Of a stretch of 9,901 nucleotides of DNA, positions 1 through 5,202 are shown one piece after another (the stretch's first letter is position 1; each line of letters begins with the position of its first letter). Under the pieces are notes generated by a model, which saw nothing but the letters and a program-made list of their open reading frames with translations, did not search any database and was not told the DNA's origin. Position numbers and translations under genes: made by a program. Source of the DNA: Pseudanabaenales cyanobacterium (GTDB lineage Bacteria > Cyanobacteriota > Cyanobacteriia > Phormidesmidales > Phormidesmidaceae). The DNA is taken from contig JAKSDM010000605.1 in assembly GCA_022360135.1 (NCBI GenBank), forward strand, positions 1 to 9,901. Direction: 5' to 3'.

Positions 1-740
1 GCTGAGTTGGCTGATTCAACAGTTTGCATAGGGGGGTGAGTGTGCGGACGAAACCGGCGGAACAAATGATTAACTGCAGCCGGATTGGTGACGACATATC
101 CTAGCCCTGCACTCGTAACCAGCAGCAGCAGAAAGGAGCCTACACTCACGGGCGTAGCCAGTTTACTGGGCCAAATGAATCGGGGTTGAGGCGTCTGAGC
201 AGCAGTTTCAGACTCTGGAATCCGCTGATCCGCTAGACTCTTGATCAATTCTTCAGAGGATTCTAGATAATCATCAGGAGTGACCTCATCACTGGCGTGA
301 TTTGCTAAAGCACAAGCGGCGTCCGCATTATGATCAGCGGGTTTAGCAGCCACTGCTAACTGACCAGCAGGTTCGGCTGCTTGATTGGAGATGGTGGGGA
401 TTGCAGCGGCTGAGGCTGCCGATCCAGCTTTATTCAAGAAGGGGTTGGGCGGCGGCGGCGGGACGGCTCCGCTGGACGGCTGTTTCGATGGCGTTGAAGC
501 CTGCGATCGGGAGGAATTATTCGTTTTGACCGCGATTAGATCTAGCGGTTTGCGGCTGGGTTTAATTGTCTTTGAAGTCTTTTCAGGAGAAATTGGTCGC
601 CCTTGCCGCTGGCGCCTATACCGAGCCAACTCCTCTTCTAGGTAGACGTTTAGACTGCTTAAAGCACTGCTTAATGGCGGCTTCAAAGCTAATAAATCAG
701 AGCTTTGAGGGGAAGATTCACTTGAGGCGGGTTGTCTCAT
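1..740 (-). CDS. Partial N-terminal part of a single-pass membrane protein, Pro/Ala-rich, unknown function
   Basis: An uninterrupted minus-strand reading frame starts at ATG 740-738 and runs off the left edge, giving 246 codons with no stop. The start is well supported: AGGAGGA at 754-748 sits 7 nt upstream. Residues 22-50 hold a short charged block (LSSLNVYLEEELARYRRQRQ) that looks like a conserved helix. Residues 50-150 are low-complexity, rich in Ser, Pro and Ala, with a proline run at 94-98. An acidic patch follows (DDYLESSEELIKSLADQ, 156-172). One hydrophobic segment at about 194-218 (containing SFLLLLVTSAGLGYVV) should span the membrane, with basic residues after it (RRFRP). The seen topology suggests a long, disordered N-terminal part tethered to the membrane; what follows residue 246 lies outside the window. 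I believe similar proteins of unknown function occur in cyanobacteria but cannot name a family. Two NtcA-like boxes lie just upstream. Confidence 0.8.
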   Translation of the reverse strand, partial: MRQPASSESSPQSSDLLALKPPLSSALSSLNVYLEEELARYRRQRQGRPISPEKTSKTIKPSRKPLDLIAVKTNNSSRSQASTPSKQPSSGAVPPPPPNPFLNKAGSAASAAAIPTISNQAAEPAGQLAVAAKPADHNADAACALANHASDEVTPDDYLESSEELIKSLADQRIPESETAAQTPQPRFIWPSKLATPVSVGSFLLLLVTSAGLGYVVTNPAAVNHLFRRFRPHTHPPMQTVESANS

Positions 741-1055
741 TTAACAGTCCTCCTACCGATGCCACTCAACATCCGTAACTAAGATTACAGCCGATGTAAC
801 TAAAATTACAACCTGGACAACTCGAACGATTCGTTCCATTGGCGATCGCACACAGACAGCGGGTGCAAAGCTTAGGTTACACTAATTCACTCAATTTGAG
901 ATATCCCAATATACTGCTAAAGCCTATAAATGCAAGCTCCAAATCTTAGAGATAGGGGTTTAGGCGGTAAGGTCGGCAAGAAAGGCGGCCATCAACTTGA
1001 TGCTAGGGTTACAGAACTCAAACCTTAAAATGCAAAATGCAAAATTCAGTAACCT
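741..1055. other. Intergenic region between divergent genes
   Basis: This gap holds the ribosome binding site of the minus-strand gene (748-754), two GTA-N8-TAC boxes (775-809), a HIP1 octamer at 842-849, and a heptamer tandem repeat (AAAATGC twice, then a degenerate AAAATTC, 1027-1047) ending 8 nt before the DUF721 start codon. A 32-codon frame at 930-1028 (MQAPNLRDRG...) has no ribosome binding site and is not called. No RNA gene is recognised. Confidence 0.6.
775..809. promoter_or_regulatory. Two tandem NtcA-like boxes (GTA-N8-TAC)
   Basis: Two near-identical 15-bp units, GTAACTAAGATTACA at 775-789 and GTAACTAAAATTACA at 796-810, differ at one base. Each contains GTA-N8-TAC, the core palindrome bound by NtcA, the nitrogen-control regulator of cyanobacteria. 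They repeat every 21 bp, about two helical turns, so two dimers would sit on the same face. NtcA activators usually bind near -41. With the distal box (796-809) as activator, transcription would start near 761 on the minus strand, just ahead of the ribosome binding site at 748-754. The proximal box (775-788) would then overlap the -10 region and could repress. No clear -10 TAN3T is visible, so direction and effect are inference. Confidence 0.55.
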
Positions 1056-1625
1056 ATGTCTCTGCAGCCGCTTAATCGTATTTTAAGCAACCTGGAAAAG
1101 CAGAAGAGTTGGCGATCTCGCCGCCAATTTAGGCGAATTCTTGAAATCTGGCCCAAAGCTGTTGGCTATGCGGTAGCTAGGCAGACAAGGCCCGTAGGAA
1201 TACAGCGCCAAATTCTACAGGTTGCGACGGCGAGTTCAGCCTGGGCGCAAACCCTTGCCTTCGAACGCCGTCAGATTCTTGAGAAGCTGAATACTCAATT
1301 ACCCATGACACTCATGGACATTCGATTTTCCACTGCCCAATGGCGCAGTCAGGCGAATAATTGCACAAGTTCCCGCAGCAATGAACAAAGTCGTCTATGG
1401 CAAGAGCACCCCAGTTGGTCAAGCACCAAGAATTCAACGCCTGAACCGCCCTTCCCAGTGAGTTTAAAAGCTCAAGATCCGATTGAAGCATTTCAGCAAT
1501 GGGCCAATAGAGTCCAAACTCGCGCTTTGCATCAACCCGTTTGTCCCAATTGCCACTGTTCCTGCCCCCCCGGAGAACTTAAACGATGGTCTGTTTGCGC
1601 TATCTGCGCTGCAAAGCGATGGTAA
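1056..1625 (+). CDS. DUF721/DciA-like protein with C-terminal cysteine-rich ribbon
   Basis: A 189-aa protein. Residues 1-95 match the DUF721 pattern: an N-terminal basic helical stretch (LNRILSNLEKQKSWRSRRQF), then WPKAVGYAVARQTRPV (32-47), and the strand-rich segment ILQVATASSAWAQTLAFERR with the conserved SSAWAQ-L motif. DUF721 includes DciA, the loader or helper of the replicative helicase DnaB in bacteria lacking DnaC. A variable Ser/Asn-rich linker (about 97-135) leads to a C-terminal ribbon with Cys163, Cys166, Cys168, Cys170, Cys181 and Cys184 (CPNCHCSC...CAIC), likely a zinc site. I believe this ribbon is typical of cyanobacterial members. Start at ATG 1056; no obvious ribosome binding site. 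It stands alone, so the replication role rests on family membership only. The family call is firm, the DciA function moderate. Confidence 0.85.
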   Translation: MSLQPLNRILSNLEKQKSWRSRRQFRRILEIWPKAVGYAVARQTRPVGIQRQILQVATASSAWAQTLAFERRQILEKLNTQLPMTLMDIRFSTAQWRSQANNCTSSRSNEQSRLWQEHPSWSSTKNSTPEPPFPVSLKAQDPIEAFQQWANRVQTRALHQPVCPNCHCSCPPGELKRWSVCAICAAKRW

Positions 1626-1978
1626 AGACTGAAATTGGCAGTTATTTTATTGTTATAAATTATTCGCGCTTTTGCTAGCCGCAAAATAATAGCAAAAACA
1701 GCAAAACGCCCCTTTCTAATTCGGGTAATATGCACTCACTCCCAATCACTTCGAAAGTGATCCCAGATATTTTTCAAGTTGCGGCTCATCAAATTTGAGA
1801 AGATTATTTCTAAATGTATCCGATTCTAACGGAAATATAAAGAAAATATAAAATCAGACTCCGGGATTAGGGGGCTCAAACACCTTTGAACTCAATCGTT
1901 TGGCGTACTTCCAGATTAATTGAATGAATTCTGAATTTCCTTCACAATATCGAAGGTGATGACTTATGGAACTCTCTT
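1626..1978. other. AT-rich intergenic region with a small hairpin
   Basis: No gene can be supported here. A short perfect hairpin, TCACTT-CGA-AAGTGA, lies at 1746-1760. AT-rich runs with TATAAA-type sequences at about 1834-1851 could hold a promoter for the downstream small gene, but no well-spaced -35 is seen. A minus-strand frame at 1532-1735 runs antisense to the Cys-rich end of the DUF721 gene and is a shadow. Confidence 0.5.
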
Positions 1979-2236
1979 ATGAGAATCGTAAAGTTAGGAA
2001 TTTCTCATTGTCGGAACTGCCGCTTCTACACTCCCGAAGGGCGGAGAGGTGGGCAGTGTGGCCAACTCAATGTTCATGTTCAAAGTGAATGGAAAGCTTG
2101 CTCTTTAGCGATCTCACCCTTTATATCTCCACTCCAAGGAGTTGAGGGGATCGGTCTTTGGGCTAAGGATATGATCACATTACCCAGAGAAGATCTTGAG
2201 ACGATTGATGGCAACTGCGCGTCAACTTTGAGATAA
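1979..2236 (+). CDS. Small four-cysteine protein, unknown function
   Basis: An 85-aa protein with cysteines at 11, 14, 27 and 41 in the block HCRNCRFYTPEGRRGGQCGQ...WKACSLA, followed by aromatic and proline residues (FISPL). The spacing C-X2-C-X12-C-X13-C suggests a zinc or iron-sulfur site. The motif CRNC-FYTPEGRRGG-C looks highly constrained, and I believe it recurs in short cyanobacterial proteins of unknown function, but I cannot name a family. The start is uncertain. ATG 1979 has no good ribosome binding site, whereas ATG 1966, in another frame, has GAAGG 9 nt upstream and reads MELSYENRKVRNFS before going off into nonsense; see findings. Transcription probably ends at the hairpins at 2275-2293 or 2481-2514. 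Confidence 0.72.
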   Translation: MRIVKLGISHCRNCRFYTPEGRRGGQCGQLNVHVQSEWKACSLAISPFISPLQGVEGIGLWAKDMITLPREDLETIDGNCASTLR

Positions 2237-2274
2237 GGATTTTAATAGATAGCGTTTGATCCCGGGCTCCCAAC

Positions 2275-2293
2275 CAAGAAAACCCTTTTCTTG
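2275..2293 (+). terminator. AT-rich hairpin downstream of the four-cysteine gene
   Basis: CAAGAAAA-CCC-TTTTCTTG is a perfect 8-bp inverted repeat with a 3-nt loop, starting 38 nt after the stop of the small gene. It is AT-rich and has no clean T-run after it (GTAAGCC follows), so it is a weak terminator or an mRNA 3'-end structure rather than a certain one. Confidence 0.35.
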
Positions 2294-2480
2294 TAAGCCT
2301 TGTAATTCAGTTTTGTAACAAAGTGTTTTTGAATTCATTTTTTTGCTTCTTCTCTAGATAGAACCTGAATTGAGTCTTGATCGGTATTGATTTGAAAAAA
2401 ATAAATCATCTGGAGTTCCTGAATCCACCTGAGGAGTGGCTAATTATCTGAATAAAATCCTTGAATCTTCATGCAGTTTG

Positions 2481-2514
2481 AAAAGACGCCTAAACCTTAG
2501 CAAGGCGTCTTTTT
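2481..2514. terminator. Bidirectional Rho-independent terminator
   Basis: AAAAGACGCC at 2481-2490 pairs perfectly with GGCGTCTTTT at 2504-2513 across a 13-nt loop. T-runs flank both sides, so the structure can stop plus-strand transcripts from the four-cysteine gene and minus-strand transcripts leaving menB, whose stop codon is only about 15 nt away. Confidence 0.85.
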
Positions 2515-2528
2515 CTATATCCCTCTAA

Positions 2529-3362
2529 TCAAGGTAACCAAGGATATTGCCGGAAGTTGGGTTGACGTTTTTCCAAGAATGCCTGTTTGCCCTCGCTCCC
2601 TTCTTCGGTTAGGTAGTAAAGTAGGGTTGCATTGCCTGCTAATTCTTGAAGTCCTGCCTGCCCATCGCAATCAGCATTAAAGGCTGATTTCAGGCAACGG
2701 ATGGCAATAGGACTCTTGGCCAAAATCTCCTGCGCCCATTTGACTCCTTCCGACTCCAATTGCTCAACTGGCACAACGCAGTTAACCAACCCCATTTCCA
2801 ATGCCTGTTGAGCATCATATTGACGGCAAAGGAACCAAATTTCTCGGGCCTTCTTCTGACCGACGATACGAGCCAAATAACTGGCTCCAAATCCGCCATC
2901 AAAACTACCGACCTTTGGACCCGTTTGACCAAAAATAGCGTTGTCGGCTGCGATGGTGAGATCACAAATCACATGGAGGACATGTCCTCCCCCGATGGCG
3001 TACCCTGCCACCAGCGCAATCACCACCTTGGGCATTGAACGGATCAATCGCTGTAGATCTAGCACATTAAGCCGGGGTACGCCGTCCTCCCCCACATACC
3101 CAGCCTTGCCCCGCACGCTTTGATCCCCGCCGGCGCAAAAGGCGTATTTGCCATCGGTATGGGGACCGGCCCCGGTTAACAGGACAACCCCAATGCGGCT
3201 ATCCTCCCGCGCATTTGAGCAGGCGTCATACAGTTCAAAGACCGTTTTCGGGCGAAAGGCATTCCGCTTGTGAGGACGGTTAATGGTAATTTTGGCAATA
3301 CCGTCAGTCTTGTGATAGAGGATGTCTTCGTAGGTTTTTACAACTTGCCATTCGACTTGCAT
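2529..3362 (-). CDS. menB: 1,4-dihydroxy-2-naphthoyl-CoA synthase (MenB)
   Basis: A 277-aa crotonase-fold enzyme that closes the second ring of o-succinylbenzoyl-CoA to give 1,4-dihydroxy-2-naphthoyl-CoA, in the pathway to phylloquinone (photosystem I) or menaquinone. The oxyanion-hole segments are visible: CAGGDQ at 76-81 and AIGGGHVLH at 122-130. The MenB-specific block QTGPKVGSFDGGFGASYLAR runs from 146 to 165 and carries the catalytic Ser153 and Asp155 of SFDGG. The Gly/Gln pattern QTG (146-148) is that of bicarbonate-dependent MenB rather than the acidic-residue subtype, by family knowledge. The C-terminus FLEKRQPNFRQYPWLP is also typical and carries the Tyr that reaches the neighbouring subunit. 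The length is normal. ATG 3362 gives MQVEWQVVKTYEDILYHK, which fits the family. The gene is divergent from hemJ and ends at a bidirectional terminator; no other men gene is in the window. Confidence 0.97.
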   Translation of the reverse strand: MQVEWQVVKTYEDILYHKTDGIAKITINRPHKRNAFRPKTVFELYDACSNAREDSRIGVVLLTGAGPHTDGKYAFCAGGDQSVRGKAGYVGEDGVPRLNVLDLQRLIRSMPKVVIALVAGYAIGGGHVLHVICDLTIAADNAIFGQTGPKVGSFDGGFGASYLARIVGQKKAREIWFLCRQYDAQQALEMGLVNCVVPVEQLESEGVKWAQEILAKSPIAIRCLKSAFNADCDGQAGLQELAGNATLLYYLTEEGSEGKQAFLEKRQPNFRQYPWLP

Positions 3363-3516
3363 AAGTAGTGCGATCGCAAACTTGACGACTATTCAGGAGT
3401 ACCATTTTGGCGCCTGCCTTGCCTTTAAACGTTAAGATCCGTTTGAGTTGACTTCAAAATGGCGAAGGACTGCAGCAGAATGGATTCCAGCTGCTTTAAT
3501 TTGCTCAAATTTGGTT
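3363..3516. promoter_or_regulatory. Divergent promoter region between menB and hemJ
   Basis: This 154-bp gap separates the two start codons and must hold both promoters if the hemJ start at 3517 is right. It contains a HIP1 octamer at 3370-3377. I see no convincing -35/-10 pair. A TTG at 3448 in frame with hemJ would add 23 residues (TSKWRRTAAEWIPAALICSN...), but these are not typical of the family and are taken as non-coding. Confidence 0.4.
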
Positions 3517-4107
3517 ATGGCTTACTACTGGTTCAAAGCATTTCACATTATCGGCGTTGTTGTCTGGTTTGCAGGCTTGTTCTATTTGGTTCGCCTTTTC
3601 ATCTATCATGCAGAAGCCAAAGCAGAACCTGAACCGGCTCAAAGCATTCTGAAAAATCAATATCAGTTGATGGAAAAGCGCTTGCTTAACATCATTACTA
3701 CACCAGGCATGATCGTCACTGTGGCGATGGCGATTGGTCTATTAACCCAAGAACCGGAAGTATTGCACAACGGTTGGATGCATATCAAGTTGGCTCTGGT
3801 TGCTTTGCTCTTGGGATATCACTTCTATTGCATCCGCTTGATGAAAAAGCTTGAGAAGGATGAGTGTCAATGGACTGGACAACAGCTCAGGGGGTTGAAT
3901 GAGGCGCCAACCCTTCTGTTGGTAGTGATTGTCTTACTGGCCGTATTCAAAAACAGCTTCCCAACCAGTGCCACAACGTGGCTAATCGTGGGACTGGCGG
4001 TCACCATGGCTGTGACAATTCAACTCTACGCCAAAAAACGCAAGCGCGATAAAGAGCGGCAAGCAGCGATGAAGACGACAGAAGAGCAAGCTTTGCAGAA
4101 CTCATAG
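3517..4107 (+). CDS. hemJ: Protoporphyrinogen IX oxidase, HemJ type
   Basis: A 196-aa integral membrane protein of the HemJ (UPF0093) family, the protoporphyrinogen oxidase of most cyanobacteria. It oxidises protoporphyrinogen IX to protoporphyrin IX, the last step before heme and chlorophyll synthesis diverge. The N-terminus MAYYWFKAFHIIGVVVWFAGLF has the family's invariant His10. Other hallmarks are MEKRLL at 52-57, the second-half motif WMHIKL (87-92) with Lys91, and RGLNEAP (125-131), the R-x-x-N-E motif. Hydrophobic segments lie at about 10-29, 59-77, 91-106, 131-145 and 153-171. A charged tail (KKRKRDKERQ...) follows. ATG 3517 is preferred over the in-frame TTG at 3448 because it gives the standard N-terminus and length; the ribosome binding site is weak. 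Its neighbours are divergent menB and a downstream Hlip gene. Confidence 0.95.
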   Translation: MAYYWFKAFHIIGVVVWFAGLFYLVRLFIYHAEAKAEPEPAQSILKNQYQLMEKRLLNIITTPGMIVTVAMAIGLLTQEPEVLHNGWMHIKLALVALLLGYHFYCIRLMKKLEKDECQWTGQQLRGLNEAPTLLLVVIVLLAVFKNSFPTSATTWLIVGLAVTMAVTIQLYAKKRKRDKERQAAMKTTEEQALQNS

Positions 4108-4228
4108 CGGAGTTGAGCTGAACTACACCCCCAATGGCCTTATACTGACTGCTGCACAGACTGCCTCAAAGCTATTCGCAGAGGTGGAGGCGGTGCTATA
4201 ACCGCAGGGCTTGTTAGGAAAAGCAGAT

Positions 4229-4253
4229 AATTTTCGGGCTTATCCCGAAAATT
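4229..4253 (+). repeat. Perfect 10-bp inverted repeat upstream of the Hlip gene
   Basis: AATTTTCGGG at 4229-4238 and CCCGAAAATT at 4244-4253 are exact reverse complements around CTTAT. It lies 121 nt after hemJ and 89 nt before the Hlip start. There is no T-run on either side, so it is not a standard terminator. It may cap the end of the hemJ transcript, act as a binding site, or fold in a long leader. Confidence 0.6.
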
Positions 4254-4257
4254 CAGG

Positions 4258-4286
4258 TTGCACATCCGAAATTAAATTATTAAGAT
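4258..4286 (+). promoter_or_regulatory. Possible promoter of the Hlip gene
   Basis: TTGCAC at 4258-4263 and TAAGAT at 4281-4286 are spaced by exactly 17 bp, which would place transcription start near 4293 and leave a 50-nt leader. The match to consensus is only moderate. No clear HLR1 (RpaB) tandem repeat was found nearby. The gene has a usable ribosome binding site, GAGG at 4331-4334, 8 nt before the ATG. Confidence 0.3.
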
Positions 4287-4342
4287 TTATGTATGGACGC
4301 TTGACTCTGTACACAAGACGTAAAGTTAGCGAGGTTTTAGTC

Positions 4343-4489
4343 ATGACCCAAGAACAACAATCCAAGTTTGGTTTCACCAATTTTGCCGAAAACTGGAATG
4401 GCCGTTTGGCGATGCTGGGCTTTGTCATTGGTCTGGCTACTGAATTTTTGACTGGCCAGGGCGTTTTGTCTCAGCTAGGCCTGATGTAA
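4343..4489 (+). CDS. High-light-inducible one-helix protein (Hlip/Scp)
   Basis: A 48-aa thylakoid protein of the CAB/ELIP/HLIP family. The chlorophyll-binding core ENWNGRLAMLGFVIGLATEF (16-35) has the signature Glu16, Asn19 and Arg21. It continues as a single transmembrane helix and ends in the family tail LTGQGVLSQLGLM. Family members dimerise, bind chlorophyll a and beta-carotene, and quench excitation energy during high light and photosystem II or chlorophyll-synthase assembly. ATG 4343 is chosen over the longer in-frame start at 4211 because GAGG lies 8 nt upstream, the protein then has the usual Hlip length, and the extra N-terminal residues (MLGKADNFRAYPENSG...) look like translated leader. 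It follows hemJ on the same strand by 235 nt, too far to assume an operon. The best terminator is at 4622-4647. Confidence 0.95.
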   Translation: MTQEQQSKFGFTNFAENWNGRLAMLGFVIGLATEFLTGQGVLSQLGLM

Positions 4490-4621
4490 TTATCATTCTG
4501 GTCCTTCCAGGATATTGATCAATTTGTCATTTGCTTTCTCTACAAGTGTTCTGTTCAAGTCGACTAGAGGCTTGTCGCCTTCAGTTAGCTACTGGCCAGT
4601 TCGTAGAGTACTCAGCTAGTC

Positions 4622-4647
4622 AAGGGTGAGCATTGCTCACCCTTTTT
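4622..4647 (+). terminator. Rho-independent terminator after the Hlip gene
   Basis: AAGGGTGAGC at 4622-4631 pairs perfectly with GCTCACCCTT at 4635-4644 around a 3-nt loop, followed by more T (TTTTT at 4643-4647). It works best on the plus strand, ending transcripts about 155 nt after the Hlip stop. The minus-strand gene at 4637-4975 ends inside this stem, so its last three codons and stop are part of the structure. Confidence 0.85.
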
Positions 4648-4975
4648 CATTGAGCTGATTGACTTGATATACCTCATTTGCCTCAAACCATATCGCCATC
4701 GGTTTGATAGCGGCTGGAATGTCAGCTTCAGGAGGAAACTCCAAAATCGTTTCTCGATAGGCCAGATAGCCAGACTCAGCAAATGATGTTAGCATTCTGA
4801 CCAAAGCCAACCATACACCCGCTTCATATTCCCAAGCCTGGCCAAAATTGGCTCGATCTGCAATGGAGCGTAACGCCCAAAAATAGTTATTGCGCACCAT
4901 CGACCCCTTTTTCTTGTAAGGGGGAACATCTTCGGGGTGAATATAGAGGACTTGATTCTCGGTTCTGGCTCTCAT
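4637..4975 (-). CDS. Hypothetical 112-aa protein
   Basis: I do not recognise the family. Support for a real gene is good: AGGAGGAG at 4988-4981 sits 5 nt before ATG 4975, and the product has a balanced composition. It begins MRARTENQVLYIHPEDVPPY, has a basic KKKG patch at 21-24, and then a likely helical middle (NNYFWALRSIADRANFGQAW, then EYEAGVWLALVRMLTSFAESGYLAYRE) that is amphipathic rather than membrane-spanning. It closes with an aromatic, acidic stretch (MAIWFEANEVYQVNQLNEKG). No signal peptide, cysteine pairs or catalytic motif is visible, so it looks like a soluble cytoplasmic protein. Convergent with the Hlip gene, whose terminator overlaps its stop; divergent from the ABC remnant with about 100 nt between starts. 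Confidence 0.75.
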   Translation of the reverse strand: MRARTENQVLYIHPEDVPPYKKKGSMVRNNYFWALRSIADRANFGQAWEYEAGVWLALVRMLTSFAESGYLAYRETILEFPPEADIPAAIKPMAIWFEANEVYQVNQLNEKG

Positions 4976-5077
4976 TGTTTCTCCTCCTCATTCCTCAACC
5001 CATCTCCTCTACTCGTGATACCTTAAAATTTCAACGTTCCGATTCCAGTCTAACGCTATAACCAATACAGATATATT

Positions 5078-5196
5078 ATGGTTGCTGCAGTTTCCCTGCA
5101 AAACGTTCATCAGGTCTATAGCAATATTCCGGTGTTCAATGACCTGTCTCTTGGGAAGATATCTTTGTCGAACTAACGGGACGGAACCTTGCCTAG
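5078..5196 (+). pseudogene. Internally deleted ABC-transporter ATPase gene (both ends only)
   Basis: ATG 5078 opens MVAAVSLQNVHQVYSNIPVFNDLS, the first-strand region that in ABC ATPases comes just before the Walker A loop. In place of Walker A the frame reads LGKISLSN and stops at 5174-5176. In another frame, 5149-5196 reads SWEDIFVELTGRNLA and stop, which matches the usual C-terminal end of ABC-2/daunorubicin-type ATPases (S-L-E-D-x-F-x-x-L-T-G-R). The two parts meet at about 5147-5154. So Walker A, signature motif, Walker B and everything between, probably nearly 300 codons by family length, have been lost, with a frame change. Nothing functional as an ATPase can be made. The old stop lies 6 nt before the glycosyltransferase start, suggesting the two once formed an operon, and the surviving front end probably still supplies the promoter. 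Confidence 0.8.
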
Positions 5197-5202
5197 TGAA
5201 TT

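Noticed and set aside
385..778. Plus-strand frames opposite the left-edge gene
   Set aside because: They lie antisense to the well-started minus-strand gene and read as Gly-rich shadow peptides.
930..1028. 32-codon frame MQAPNLRDRG...
   Set aside because: No ribosome binding site, no recognisable motif, and it runs into a heptamer repeat.
2690..3123. Open frames on both strands inside menB
   Set aside because: They are shadows of the strongly conserved menB frame and have no ribosome binding sites or family motifs.
3448..3516. In-frame TTG extension of hemJ by 23 codons
   Set aside because: The extra residues do not look like the family N-terminus, and ATG 3517 gives the standard MAYYWFKAFH start with conserved His10.
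4211..4342. Longer start for the Hlip gene
   Set aside because: The 44 extra residues run through the promoter-like and hairpin region; ATG 4343 has a proper ribosome binding site and gives the usual length.
4258..4342. HLR1 (RpaB) tandem repeat ahead of the Hlip gene
   Set aside because: Only loose fragments such as TTTACG and GTGTACA on the minus strand were found, not two correctly spaced copies.
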